A DNA stretch of 64,000 nt, from positions 5,747,216 to 5,811,215 of the forward strand of contig JAJEKV010000005.1 of the NCBI GenBank assembly GCA_021234155.1, read 5' to 3'. Positions 22,525 through 35,580 of this stretch are shown here, in pieces. The notes beneath the pieces are model-generated. The model was given only the letters and a program-made list of their open reading frames with translations. It searched no databases and was not told where the DNA came from. A program made the translations under genes and the position numbers. Origin of the DNA: Isoetes taiwanensis. Lineage: Eukaryota > Streptophyta > Lycopodiopsida > Isoetales > Isoetaceae. Positions within the stretch are counted from its first letter, which is position 1. The number at the start of each line of letters is the position of its first letter.

Positions 22525-25500
22525 CTGTCAACATAATAATGTCACAAAACTTGTGAGCTGTGCTGCATTTCCTTTCCATAACCAATTACGTGCATATTCA
22601 AAGAAGACTCCTCACATGTTATATATCACAGTTAAATCACATCTTGACTAATTATCATGCCAGCATGCAAATTTGACTCACCTTGTACAAAACATACTTG
22701 ATACTTGGTTCAACCTTCAGCTCCTCCTCAAGCTCATATAAGTGTTGTTTCCACTACAGAAGAAGAAAACAAGTTATTTTAGCAAAAGGAGCCAATTAAA
22801 TAGCCTAATAATATGTGATGTTTCCACACCGTGCATACTGAATTTTGGGCATATATGTAACTATTCGAAAAATGGGTTTCACAAGTCTTTATATAATAAT
22901 CATAACCACCATAGCCATACATTCCTATAGTCCATTCACAAAACACCAACCAAAAAAAAAAAAACAACTTGCCTAACACAGTTTTCCATGACTAGGATTT
23001 GACAAAAGCCAAGGACTTTTATTGCAACGCCATAAAACTTACCATAAAATATGCCACAATAATTTGGAATTTTGCAAAACAGTCTCAAAAACAATAAAAC
23101 TGTCTTTTATTCATAAAACTGAATACATATACCAGGTTACATGTTTCTTCATCCTAATGTAGGACATGATCGACTAAGAGTTACTTAAAAAAATGTAAAA
23201 CAAACAAAGACAGAGACACACGGGGCATTTTTCAACACAACACGATGTCTTTGGCTTTAGGGAATTTTGGTCCTTTCAAACATATCCTAAAGACCCAACC
23301 AGAGAATCAAAGGACAATTGGAGGTGGTGGCTCCAACTTTCATGCCATATGGAGCCTGAGGATTGACCACTACGATTTCAAACTTCTAAAATGGTTTAAA
23401 TTACCCCATTTAACCGGTACTTCTCCCATCAAACATACCTTATGTGAATTGGAGAACACAAAGATAATGCCCCGCTTTTTGTGTTTATTAGATTGTTAAC
23501 AAATGAAGTAGCAGAAACTTACCGGGACGAAGTCCTTAAGCAAAGAAAATTTCACCACTTTCGAATCAACATCTTTCCTTTGCTTTGCAGACATTCTCAT
23601 CACTATGGATCCGGCCGGTAACCATGACTTTATGTAATAGCGTAAAACCCGCAATTTACCATCCTTATTTATAGATACAAGCTAATTACAAGAAAACTAC
23701 ATTTCTAGGAAGAATCATTATAAAAATAGCAGAAACAAAGCATTATTACCTCTTGAAACTCCGATCCCGTAAGTTGCATAGCTTGATGGAAAGCCATGTT
23801 CTCGCCTTTCCTCATAGCTCATCAAGCCAATCGGGGTTTAACTTTGCCACCCTTTGCCGAAAAGATGTGTATCGCTTACATACTTTGGTAAATCATCTGT
23901 CGTATTGGTTTATACCATTATCAATGGCATCAATTGCCCGCAACAAAACAATGTACTTTACAAATCTGTTGTTTACATTATATGTACAAAGGCCGAAGCA
24001 TCCTAAAATATCGCCTTTATAACCAAAGAAGCAAAAAGCTAGGTGATCGAGATCCCATATCCGCATCATTTCCCTTGTTTTTTTTTTTTTTTTTTTTTTT
24101 TTTGGGGGGGGGATTTATAACCACTGCTACCCTAGAAATGTGTCCTCAACAAATATGAAAGAGTGTAGGTCAAGTACCTCCATAAAATTTCTATAAACCG
24201 CAAGGTATACTCACAACATCCGGATGTTGTAAATCTTTTCCAAGTCGTTTTGCAACTATCTCACCTACCATAATGTCGCCAAATGAGTGGAACGAACATA
24301 TAAGCATGTTGTAAATAAAAATAACCAACTCCAATAGTCCCATACTAAACAATTTTATTTTTCTTTTTCTCAACATTATGTTGAGGTAAAATTATTTCTC
24401 AGAAGTTGGGAGCCTTTTGTGTAATGTGAAGAAAACTTAAATTTCGCATAAATTCTGCCCAATTGTATTTCCAATAATAGTGGAGATTAGAGCAAATCTA
24501 AATTGTAGAAGGTAGAAATTCATTATTAGATAAAAATAAGCTACGTTGGAAAATAAAACTGCAAAAGCTCATCTAGACAAAGTCAAGAAATTGCGGGGAC
24601 ACTGGACACATTAGTTTCTTTTCTAGTTGAAGAACTGTAGCATTTTAGTCTATATTCATTATCAAGAATTTCTCTTGCTTTTTATCGGTTATGGTTTTGC
24701 TTTCAGCTCTTTTACGCTTCTTCTATAGAGGTCCCGCAAGATTTGGAACAGCCCATTGAACAATTACAAGAATTTGGTTCCCCAAGAGCATAATGTCACT
24801 ACATCGCGGCGGCTAATATTGAACTAAGCTTGCTTGTGTACGTAAGAAGTTTTAAATTTGGTACCCAAAGAATCCCAACTTCTGCTTTGGACATGTATGT
24901 GGATACAACACCTCCCATGAAAAGGAGAATTGGAGTACCTTGTTCTCAGAAGTTACCCGGATCATCCCCTAAAGTTGCTCTCACCCGCAGCCTCTTCTTG
25001 AAAAGCACACTTGCTACAAATCTGCCAGTTCTTTCCGAAAAGGATCAGAAGATCCTCATGACTATAATCCATATGTTCCTATGATTTTGTGGCGGCAAGA
25101 ACATCCGGTTTCTTATGAAGATGCTTTGCATCACATACAGATCGAAGGGTCGCTGTGTGCAGAAGAGCATAATCAATTCCTTTTATCTAGCTAGGCAAAA
25201 ATGTAACAATGGAACTTCTAATTCACTTAAAAATTTAGAATTTATACTATGCTGAATTTTTCTACAAGCATGACAACCTCCTCGCACTTCCTTTCCATCT
25301 TGGAATAGATAAATCTTCTAAGGACTGAACCTCTTTCCTGGACCCTTCCTTTTTTCTTCGTGTTGGAAAAATATAAAGAAAACTGTTGAAGCCACTCTCT
25401 CAAGACCATCTCAATGAAAATGGACATATAATATAGGAGACAAAAATGGAATGAAAATCAAGCCAACCTTGTATATAAGACCCGCACTACTAAGCTTTGT

Positions 25501-26256
25501 TTTAAATCCATTTCCAAAGCAATGATCAAAACCCCACGATGATGATCATAACGATCCCTTTTAGCATCATACACGCCCAACATCCAACACAAAGATCCAA
25601 CCGATCTAAAATCAGAAAATTATGTCCCGAATTAGCAAAACGTTATTGTAACTAGTAAGTACAATAATAATGGACCAGACCAATTACCAATTCGCAGCGA
25701 GGCCGAAACACATTAAAAGGATGTTAGTTATTAGTTCAGAAAAGCATTAGTTTGTAATACGCTTAGACAAAGATTATGACCAAAATGTTTGTGCAGAGTG
25801 TTACATATACATGTGCATAGGTAAGCGCTTATTCCCAAAGATTAAGAGCTTCGCTTGTGGACGGTATTAGACTAGACATTTATGCAAATAGACACACGAA
25901 AAAGTACTAACAAAGCTGGTCTAACTAAACGCTAACCTTCCGGTCTCTCGGTCCTAACTATCTCTCGCACCTGCTAACTTGTCCGTAAAGACGAATGAGG
26001 AAACACCCTAATGCTTCATCGCAATGAAAAGTCCCATTGTGTGTCCCAATGCGCTTTGGGCTTCAAGGAGACACCGCCACTCCAAGATATGCATTCATCC
26101 CCGAATCGGGCGAAAGCACGAAAAGTAGCAACCGAGGCAAAATGGCTCTCCTAGCTGCCACCTTCACCCCGCAGTCCTGCTTTTCCCATCCAAATTATTC
26201 TCAGGGGTTTTCAGCTTGAAAATGCCCCGAAATAATATCATTGTAGTCTTCAACAT
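22303..26256 (-). CDS. MYG1: MYG1 family DHH exonuclease, copy C (seven exons)
   Basis: Exons on the minus strand: e1 25,937-26,256; e2 25,468-25,612; e3 24,178-24,276; e4 23,750-23,937; e5 about 23,524-23,648; e6 22,682-22,753; e7 22,303-22,524. e6 is exactly 24 codons ([20 protein letters not shown]...) between a TAG acceptor and a GTGAG donor. e7 is 74 codons including the stop. e1, e2, e4 and e5 have reading-frame breaks that coincide with CTG/CAG sites which differ from copy A or B. For example, e1 differs from B at several CTG/CAG positions between 26,070 and 26,200. Whether B or C is the expressed gene cannot be told from this sequence. Confidence 0.82.
24078..24112. repeat. MYG1: Poly-T/poly-G run in MYG1 intron 3 (copy C)
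   Basis: Same position as the run in copy B but shorter (about 26 T, 9 G). The length difference is the largest single B/C difference in this intron. Confidence 0.9.
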
Positions 26257-26859
26257 ATTCGTCTTGTCATTTTTATTTTGTATAAGGGTGCTTTCCCATG
26301 GGACTAAAACCCGGAGATTTTCTTGAGGTCAGGCCAAGGCTCCAAAGGTTCCCATGAGCACCTTACTTGCTTGATTCAGGTTTAGGACCCGAGTCGCAAA
26401 GTATTCTCCACACAATTCGAAGCCTCGTGTTTTTGACCTTAGTACGGCTTTTTCAGGTCTGCAAATTCATGGGAAAGCACCCTAAGAGAAAGGCCCCATG
26501 GGCGGGAAAGGCGACGACGCTAAGGGGTGAATGCTTGGGTGCTAAGGTCGCCTAATGTAAAGTTTGGTTACCTTCAATTCAGGCCCCTTGTCTAATCATG
26601 CTCCGCCACATGGCAAGGATTCTTTACAGAATGTAAGTAACTTCAGAATTCAAAATCGGAGGATGATCTAGAGCTGTTTACGTCGAGTTTCCTCATTATC
26701 TTGGATGTTTTGAAGATTCCACCAGAGATTTCCGCCTGAATTGAAGGTAACCAAACTTCACGTTTCAATAATTTCCTTCTACTTGCAATTCTGTTGTGTT
26801 AGATGTGCTTCCACGTTAACGCGTGTCGGCACATCTTCCACAGCAGGTAGAAGGAAATT

Positions 26860-27995
26860 CTTATATATGGAAAAGACGTGTCAAAGTGGGAGAGAATAGC
26901 AAGTAAAAGAAACAGAATGGCAGATAGAAAACGCAGAATAGAGGGTAATAAAATGTGGAAGGAAGAGTAAAAATATTGGACCGTTTTATTTGATTCCAAG
27001 TTTTAGTGTGTATAGAGGGCCTCCAAATGGGAATGCCATATAATACGATCGTTCAATTAAGGTTTTAAAAACATCTTTTAAGCCCCCAAACCGGATAAAG
27101 ATGCACTATGGCATTTGGACAGCATTGAATAGAAAGCCACCTGACCTCCTATGATACGTTTTCATACACACTCTTTCCATACTTTCATTTTGTATGAACT
27201 GCAAAAAGAATTCCGATTGTTCAAATGCTTTTTTTTAGGAGATTGTTCAAATGCTCTTGTAGACCTTCTTGGGAAATCAACACTGTGTCATCAGCATAGA
27301 ATAACAATTGCACCACAAAACTTCCTACTTTAGCCCCAAAATTTTGTTCCCTATTCTATAAGCACTCCACCAACTATATAAAGTCCCAACAAAGTCGGGC
27401 GATAATCGGCATCCTTGTTTGAACATTCGCCGCCCTCCTCAATCTCATGTGGTTGTTTAAAAGATAGCATGGCTAGTACCTCTTCATACAACATGCTATT
27501 GCACCCTTCCAGACATGTGGAACATCAAAGCATTCCATTCTTAACTACAGTGGTTTTCTAGGCATGGTATCAAATGCTTTCGGGAAATCAATGTAAGCCA
27601 TATAAAGTGCTTGTCTCGACTTCTTGGCTTGTTCAAATAGGACTCTCAAAGTAAGGAGATGGTCCATGGTATTATGTTTTTCTTGAAGCCTGCGCTTGGC
27701 AATAAGCCCTCTTATCATGACGCTCGTCCATTCGCTATTTTTTTGCTCTAGCAAGCCTCATAGGAGCTTAGAATACATGCAGCCTATCATTATAGTACGA
27801 TAATTCCGCAAATTTTTCCTTGCAACCTGATTTATATATTGGGACAATCTTGCATTCTCTCTAGGACTTTGGTAATTCTTTCTGGTGGACAGCCATGTTC
27901 ATAAGGTCTGTCAATTTGTGGGCTAGTTATCCATCTATCCATTTCATTAATTCAATCAGATTCTTTCCCACTTTTCATGCAAGCAGCTATTGAAT
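26860..27995 (-). mobile_element. LINE RT fragment, unit C (minus strand)
   Basis: Near-identical copy of the unit B fragment. RT motif A (YIDFPKAFD) and the HNTMDHLLTLR segment lie in 27,545-27,754, and YADD at 27,279-27,298. The segment just upstream of HNTMD is frameshifted relative to B ('tgcgcttgg' here, 'tgcttgg' in B). Confidence 0.8.
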
Positions 27996-28029
27996 CTTTT
28001 TTTTTAGTTGATTCTTGCTCAACATTTCA

Positions 28030-31000
28030 TGTAGCTCTATTCCTCCTATTGCATCCCACTGTGGTCGCTTTGATCCATTTCAATGGGCTAATTTGGTTGA
28101 TGAGGTTACTGCCATGCTAGAAGCCCAGGAGACAATCTCAAATTCCCTTGAGACACCAGTGATCTCATCTGAGTTGGCCTATCACAAGGTCAATGGGGTT
28201 AGTTTCATGGAATATTCAAGGGGTAGCCTTCTCCCTCTCGAAAGTGGAGTCGTATTTCTTTCTATTTATCTAGATTGGACGCTCAATTTGTATGACTCTA
28301 AGAGCATAAGTGTCGCAAAGGGAGACGTATCAAAGCTTGCGATATAAATTGATCAAGTTTTGATGTCCTTATCGCAGCAAGGTGATTCTCGCTAATGCAA
28401 GGGTGGTGATAGCATGGATTCTTTTTTTTTTTTGATCATCTTTACTCGGGCTGATCATTTTGGTCATTGGGCCCCTATTGTGTGGCAGGAACAGAGGGTT
28501 AAGTATAGTCTAATTAATGTTTACGCCCACAAGAGAGCTTCACTGTGGGCCTCCTTGTGAGGGAAGGTGCTCAGCTTCGGCTGCGACATTTTATGGCTTC
28601 TTGTTGAGGATCTTAATATGGTGGAAATGGAGTCCGATCGGTTGGGGGCGACCTCTTCAATGGTGTCTGATTTTGAACGCCAGCAGTGGCTCCATCTACT
28701 CCATGACTACAACCCCTCGAAGATTGATGGTGAAGGTGCCTTTACTTGGTGCAATAGTCAGATTGGTGGAGGTTGCACAAGCTCTCAATTGCATAGAGCT
28801 TACTGGAATGCAGATGCAGCTGTGGCACTTCCAGGTCTCTTCCGGTTCTACCTCAGAGACAACTCAGTTTCAGACCACCATCTGCAATTTCTTTCTGATG
28901 AGCCTTTGCAGCAGTAGCTTAATTGTAAAGTTCTTGAAGGATGCTGACTTTCAGGAAGGCTGCAAAAATACTTGGACAAGTGCCTTCAGCTGACGCCGGG
29001 GCATGGCTGGCATAGTGGATGCCATTGTAGCAGTCGAAAGTTTTACCAAATAGTGGGGCCAAGAGTCTGCAGTAGCTCGCGCTTTATTGGACACCTTATA
29101 TCAGGATCTACTTCATTTTCGATAGGGACTCCTTCCAGGTGTTTATGATTGAGATATTCTAGCGCAGATCCAAGCATTGGAGGAGGAGCAAATCCAGCAA
29201 GCAAAGGCAAAGGCAGGTCTGCAGTGGTTTCGTGATGGAGACCATTGTACATGCTTCTTTTTCCGTGCGGCTAAGAGGTGTCACATGACGTCAACCATGT
29301 GCTCATTCCTTTTGTCAGACGGCTCGGTGCTAACAGAGCCAATAGAACTCAAGCAACATCTGCATAATCACTTTCAGACTTTTTTGCTGAAAAACATCTT
29401 TCCTTTCAATCAGAAATGCGAGATGTCGCTTTGTCTAGGATTTCCCCCATCATCTCTGACGAGTATAGCATGTGTCAATAGAGGCAGCTATGATAGCTGA
29501 TGATTTAGGTTCGACCGTCTTTGAACTAAATAAAGGCAAATGCCCAGGTTTGGATGGTCTACCAATTGAGTTCTTTCAGGAGTATTGGGAATGGTTGGAG
29601 CCAGATGTGTATGATACTTTCTGTGACTTTCAGTGGTCCACTACTTTGGATAGATGCCATCTCACTCATCTCCAAGGTCAAATATCCTCAGACTATTTCA
29701 GACTGGTGACACTTTACCTTATTGTGTATATAAGATCTTTGCCAAGGCTTTTGTAGAGAGGGTGAAGGACATCTTGGCAGAGTCCACCATCTCGACAATC
29801 CAATCAGGCTTTCTTCCAAAACGATGCATTTTTAACAATGTTGCTGCTGCTTACGAGGGAATCTATTGGGCACGTAAGCAAAACCTTTCGGCCAACACCT
29901 TAAGGTTGATTTTGCGAAATCTTATGACAGTGTTAGCTGGGAATTCATGTGTCGATGTATGCAAGAACTGGAGTTTGGGGAACAATTCACATCAGACATT
30001 ATGAAGTTGCATGTCTCTAATCGGGCGACTGTTATGTTCCATGATGAGCGGTTAGATGCCTTCTCACTTGATCGTGTTATTTGCCAGGGATGCCCTTTAG
30101 TACCACTGCTTTTCACAATTATCGCAGAGGCTTTATCGCAGTTATTTATTGTTGCAACAATAGAGGGACTTCTCCATGGTCTCGCAATGGAGGATGGCAC
30201 ACAAGAGGTTTGTAATCAATATAAAAATGACATGTTCCTCTTCTTGGTCATTAATGTTGAGAATTTAGAAGCTGCCAAATTGCTCTTAGACACTTTCTCA
30301 CTAGCTTCTGGTGTCCTTGTGGGATGGTAGAAGTGTACAACTTCATGGATATTGGATACTCCAACTCCGGCATGTGTTCATGATTATCCATGGGCAAGCC
30401 ATCAAGTTGTTAAGGATTCTAGTTGGCATCCATGTTATTGCTGGAGCTGCATGGGAGGAGATCATTAAGGGTTTGAAGAAGCAACTTGTTCTGGTCATCC
30501 ACGGGAAAGTTGTCTCTTGCGGGTCGCATTATAGTGGCCAAATTAGTTCTTAGTAGTGCCCATGTCTATATGGCATCCTTACTGCTAGCCCCACAGATCA
30601 AAGTACGTGAGCTCATTGCAATAGTTCAGAACTTTATATGGGCGGGTACTGAGGAAGGTGCAGTGATTAAGGTGGCTTGGTCGAAGTGCATCCTTTCAAA
30701 ATGGGCAGATGTTTTGGGTATGATAGACTTCTTACTGCAGAGCAAAATCCTTATTTCAAAGTTCATTTGGAGACACTTGAATGGTGAAGACTCTTCTTGT
30801 TTACGCCTTCTTGAACAAGTTCTTAGTCATTGTATCCCATTAGGGAAGAAGGCGGTCAAACCAATCCTACCTTGGGCATTATTTCAGCCTCTGCAGCGGA
30901 TTATGGACAGTATGGGATGCAGTCAAACACCTCTTTTGGCCATGCCCTTCTATCCACACCCTATTGGAGACTCCATGGTGGTGGGCACCACTGCCTCCAA

Positions 31001-31240
31001 ACCCTTCACCACCTCCACTGGCAGCATCAGTTCATCTCCTTATACAAAGATGATGGGTTCTTGCAGGTGTTGTCTCTATTCAAGCATGATATGAAGTCAG
31101 TCGTCTATTGTCTTGGCCTCAATTTCAGGCTCTCGTTGGGATGTGTCTGTATGGGAGAAGGTCGCAAAACATTTGCCTCTTATGGTGCAGGTTGGTGTTA
31201 TCAAAAGGGTGCCTTGTAACTGTCATTGAAAATATTCACA
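28030..31240 (+). mobile_element. LINE with endonuclease and RT, unit C
   Basis: Second near-identical copy of the unit B LINE. Parts: endonuclease about 28,198-28,917, RT 29,472-30,330 in two frames, C-terminal extension 30,486-31,094. Compared with B, 'tcagttgtgtatctt' has become 'tcggccaacacctt' at about 29,887, which adds a frame break just before motif A. YADD is again YKND. Confidence 0.85.
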
Positions 31241-31277
31241 AAGGCAAGCACTTTGATTAACATAGCTACCCTTAGCT

Positions 31278-31310
31278 TATGAATAATTAATGCACCATTA
31301 ATTATTCATA
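31278..31310. repeat. Perfect 15-bp palindrome, 3-nt loop (unit C)
   Basis: Same sequence and context as 20,354-20,386. Confidence 0.85.
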
Positions 31311-31365
31311 GTGACGTGTCATGTATCTATACCCAAAAGGCATATAAATACGTGGAACATCACAT

Positions 31366-31605
31366 TTACTGTTCACTTCCTACCGCTCCAGTTCCATTGA
31401 CCCCTGCATTAGAGCTTTCACCAGCATTTCCTACAGTGGAATGCATACTATTCTCAAATTCTTCATTGTTGTTCTCCGCAATGAGATGCCATAATTCTTT
31501 AGCCTCTAGCACATCTTTCATCCTCTGTTTCATGCCTGGAAACCATCTACTCCTTCAAATACCTCTATACCACTTAATAGAGAGGAACCACGCATGCTTG
31601 CCATA
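31366..31605 (-). pseudogene. Truncated copia gag start, unit C
   Basis: Same truncated frame as 20,442-20,681 in unit B, nearly identical in sequence. Confidence 0.7.
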
Positions 31606-31617
31606 GCTCTGATACCA
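31606..31617 (-). promoter_or_regulatory. Copia primer-binding site, unit C
   Basis: TGGTATCAGAGC on the minus strand, one base from the LTR end at 31,619. Confidence 0.9.
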
Positions 31618-31618
31618 A

Positions 31619-32210
31619 TGTGATAAAACTTAGAACAGGTTAGATCAGTAGATAATGATCTTCAATAAATTATCATCATTGTCTAGCTATGCAATATTAT
31701 TTAAACTTTATAAACCATTGAAATGATTTATATCAGAATATTGTTCAATGCATTAGTAATCGATATTGACCATTTTAGAGGATGTAGAAACTAACATTAC
31801 ATTTCGTACAAATACATTATCTCAGCTGCCGATATAATCAATTCAATCACTGAAGGATGCAAAGAAATGTTTTAAGCTATTCTATTTGTAATTTTAGTTC
31901 CCCCATCTGCATTGCCGTCGGGGAACTTCTATTTCAACTGTTCATACAGATCCCAAGTTAATTCATCCATTTGGACTTCCAAAATTGGCATTCGGCCACA
32001 TTCCATATACAATGGTTGGTTTGCGATCTTCAATATTGCACCATATGCAATGGTTATTTCTGTTCTACACAAACCTAGTAAAATAAACCTTCTAACCCTT
32101 GTATCTGCTTGTCAATTTGTTGTCACATGAATGCACAAGACTGAATTCAATAGATCAAATTCCCCTTTGATATAAGATCATTTACTAAACATGTGGCATT
32201 AATTCTAACA
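31619..32210 (-). mobile_element. Copia 5' LTR, unit C
   Basis: Same TGTTAG...ATCACA termini as in unit B. It differs at a few sites, among them the stretch near 31,905-31,920, which includes CTG/CAG positions. Confidence 0.82.
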
Positions 32211-32280
32211 ATCAATACATAAACCAAAAAGAGTGTGGGAGAGCGGACACCCCTGCTTTACTCTGAATTGAATGGGGATG

Positions 32281-32343
32281 GGGGAAGCCATTCTTGCTGC
32301 CCCTATGACCAGAAAAATCTTAGGGGCAGCAAGAATGGCTTCC
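32281..32343. repeat. 24-bp inverted repeat (unit C)
   Basis: Same foldback as in unit B, with arms 32,281-32,304 and 32,320-32,343. Confidence 0.88.
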
Positions 32344-33053
32344 CTAATTCGGCTCTACATTACATATATGCAGCAGCATCATGTAATCAAACATTACAAC
32401 TTTAGCATCATGCAATCAAACATTATGACTTTTTTCCAATGTTCAGCAAAGATCTCCATCCATCACTTTTGGCAGTATGAAAGAATGAAATTCCTTTGAA
32501 GCACAATAAAGTCATGGATTTTCTTACCCTCATACAAATTACTATGCCAGTACATGCATCAAGCATGGTTATTTTGTTTGCAACTACTGTCTTAGTGTAA
32601 CAAATGCTTTGATGCTTTATCTTACTACTACCATCATAAGCTACCAATAATGCAATTTCTACATTACAACACATATACTATAAAGAACAATTTAGCTGAA
32701 AAATCCGTAGCTGTTGATATGCAAAATCCATACTACAAGCAACAAGAAAGCAAATCAATGCATCTCCATTAACATACAATTTTAAGCACCAAACAGAAAA
32801 ATATTCAAACCTGATTATCTCTTCTAAAATAATCTAAAATAGCGTTTAGACTTGGCCCTATATTTTCATTTTTTTGTTTTCTTAGTCATAGTTTCTGGTT
32901 TTCTTACTCGTAGGCTTAGAAATCTAAGGGATGAGGCCATGCCACATCATTCTTTGGTATGATGTGGCAAACACATGGATAGTCTAGAACACTCTACATA
33001 TTTTCTTCTTACTCTAACGTATAGTTTAATATGAATGAAATGAACGAAATATA

Positions 33054-33184
33054 ATCACAGCTAGGTAATGCCATACAAAATGACCAAGCTGGGACAAAAC
33101 CAATTCCAACACCCAGATTTATCTTCCGACATATGCAGTTGTTGAACCGGAGTACCAGAGTAGAACCTCATATTGGTCTTCGCT
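33054..33184. repeat. Truncated start of a fourth unit
   Basis: The first 131 bases repeat the start of unit C (22,137-22,267). They end inside the MYG1 3' side without reaching coding sequence, then switch abruptly to copia LTR sequence. Confidence 0.8.
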
Positions 33185-33227
33185 AACATTACATTTCGTA
33201 CAAACATTTCGTACCAGAGTAGAACCG
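33185..33227. other. Scrambled junction with locally copied filler
   Basis: Between the broken fourth unit and an LTR piece, a 43-bp filler is made of copies of sequence from both sides. 33,185-33,204 equals 33,240-33,259 (20 bases), and 33,211-33,226 equals 33,152-33,167 (GTACCAGAGTAGAACC). Confidence 0.8.
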
Positions 33228-33714
33228 GATGTAGAAACTAACATTACATTTCGTACAAATACATTATCTCAGCTGCCGATATCATCAATTCAATCACTGA
33301 AGGATGCAGCAAATGTTTTAAGCTATTCTATTTGTAATTTTAGTTCCCCTGTACCGCACAAGCGGTCAGGGAACTTCTATTTCAACTGTTCATACAGATC
33401 CCAAGTTAATTCATCCATTTGGACTTCCGAAATTGGCATTCGACCACATTCCATATACAATGGTTGGTTTGCGATCTTCAATATTGCACCATATACAATG
33501 GTTATTTCTGTTCTACACAAACCTAGTAAAATAAACCTTCTAACCCTTGTATCTGTTTGTCAATTTGTTGTCACATGAATGCACAAGACTGAATTCAATA
33601 GATCAAATTCCCCTTTGATATAAGATCATTTACTAAACATGTGGCATTAATTCTAACAATCAATACATAAACCAAAAAGAGTGTGGGAGAGCGGACACCC
33701 CTGCTTTACCCTGA
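33228..33714 (-). mobile_element. Partial copia LTR and flank
   Basis: Repeats 20,859-21,345 of unit B: the upstream part of the LTR (to its TGTTAG end at 33,658) plus 56 bases of outer flank. It lacks the R/U5-side end and the PBS, and ends abruptly where LINE sequence begins. Confidence 0.82.
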
Positions 33715-33775
33715 TATTGTTGTCTACAAGCTCTTTTGTTTCTTCATTGAGAGGAAAAGATAGTTGAACTCATAC

Positions 33776-34545
33776 CTATTCATAGAGATATGATACTACA
33801 TTCTTCAAGTGTTGAGGAACCCCTAAGTCTGTCATTCGTTTCCATATATTTCCTCTTCTGATCATATCAAAAGATTTGATCAGGTCTCCAAATAATGCGA
33901 AGAGTGGTTTTTTTATTTTTTTTAATAGAATCCATAGCTGCTTTCGCAAATGTGACGAGGTGGTCAATCGGTTGATTTTCCTGGGTCCGAAGCTTGCTTG
34001 TTCATTTGCTCGACTCCCTTATCCTCTGCCCAATTGCTAATTTTCTTTTCAACAATTGTAGCATATAATTTAGAAAAGGCCCCTCAAGCATACCATCACC
34101 ATTATGAAATTGCTCTGCATGTTGTATCTTCTATTTTATGAATTGGTACTACCTTGTTTATCTGTCACCTATCTGGAAAACCTTCTATCATTACTGCATT
34201 CAGCATTTTCTATATAGCCATTTTAACGGTAGGCCCTGCCCATTTGAGCATTTCTGATGCTAGCCCGACTGTATCCCTTGCCTTACCATTGGCTAGTTTT
34301 TGTAGGCCCTCTGCCACGTCATTTTCTATTATGTGCAACTTGTCCCCATCTAGTTCCATTTGATCTATGACATTTTCCATGTAATATAGTTTGTATACAT
34401 GTGTCATCAAAATCTTTGTGTCCAATTTGCAAGGTTGAGCACTTTTCTCTTTTAGTCTGTTCCAGAATCTTTTTGGATCGGTCACTAGTTCCTTTATCAA
34501 CTCTGCTTGTTTTCTATTCAGATGCACTCTTTTCTTTTGCCTCAT
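33776..34545 (-). pseudogene. LINE reverse transcriptase remains
   Basis: 34,210-34,545 reads DPKRFWNRLKEKS and LANGKARDTVGLASEMLKWA, the start of a LINE RT (the usual pattern has a gKa-G-DGi core). 33,776-33,967 reads LFGDLIKSFDMIRRGNIWKR, motif A, then VPQHLKNVVSYLYE. Frames differ and stops intervene. Motifs B and C are missing, cut off by the junction at 33,715. Confidence 0.78.
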
Positions 34546-34672
34546 TAGCTACGTGTTTCTAATGTGTATCGTATTGTGCTTATCTGTCTTCTTATAGTCC
34601 TCCCTTTTGTTGCTTGCATTCCTCATCAGTCACATGTCCAGTTGGATGCTGCCTAGTGGCGTGACGTTAAAA

Positions 34673-34823
<151 letters not shown>

Positions 34824-35580
34824 AAACCATGTGTTGCAAGATAACCCTTTGGCCTTTCGAGTTGATGTGAAACATTTTGCTGCTACTTCATGAAGTATTT
34901 TTGTCAGAACCTCATCGGTATCTGTTGTTGTATCTGGCCACTGCATCAGTTAAGCTATGGTCTCACATTATTTCTCATATTGTTCTGCTCTCTTGATATT
35001 GATGCTAAATCCATGTCTAGCCATATACATTGCAGGTATGTATCTCTTATTTAGTACCTCTAACTTTATTGTAAGATGCATATGGTCCGACTCTGGGCGT
35101 TCCTCTCCTATTGTAAAATCCAATATATTTCCTATGTTTTGGGCACCAACAAGTACTCGGTCTACTACACTAGACACCCTTCCTCCAGTTCCTATAGATG
35201 TACATCTGTGTGTATTAGCATACCTAGGTATTTCATTGCAAATTATCGTCCCCAAACGACTTCCTTGTGGTAAGACATAACCATATGAATCTTCCATTCA
35301 TCTAGCCATACCTATGGCCTGAAGTTCCTCCTAATCTATTCTATCCATCCACATTGCTTCTCCTGATATACTGCTCATATATGCTTGTTTATTTGTTATC
35401 CTTGTATTAAAAACTCTCATTGATATGACATCCCCTTGTTCCCCAAGGTCCAGTACTGCTTGCTCTAGATGGTGAAAAGGGTCATCTCTGTCCATGTCTT
35501 CCTGGTCATATGTGCGGGATTCCCGTGGCGGAAAATAGCATCCTAGTACGAATATCTTTTTTTTATTGCCAGGCATTTCA

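Larger units (their letters stand above)
22137..33053. repeat. Tandem unit C (about 10.9 kb)
   Basis: Third copy, with the same order of contents as A and B. It carries the best-preserved last exons of MYG1 (22,303-22,753). It is followed directly by the first 131 bp of a further unit. Confidence 0.9.
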
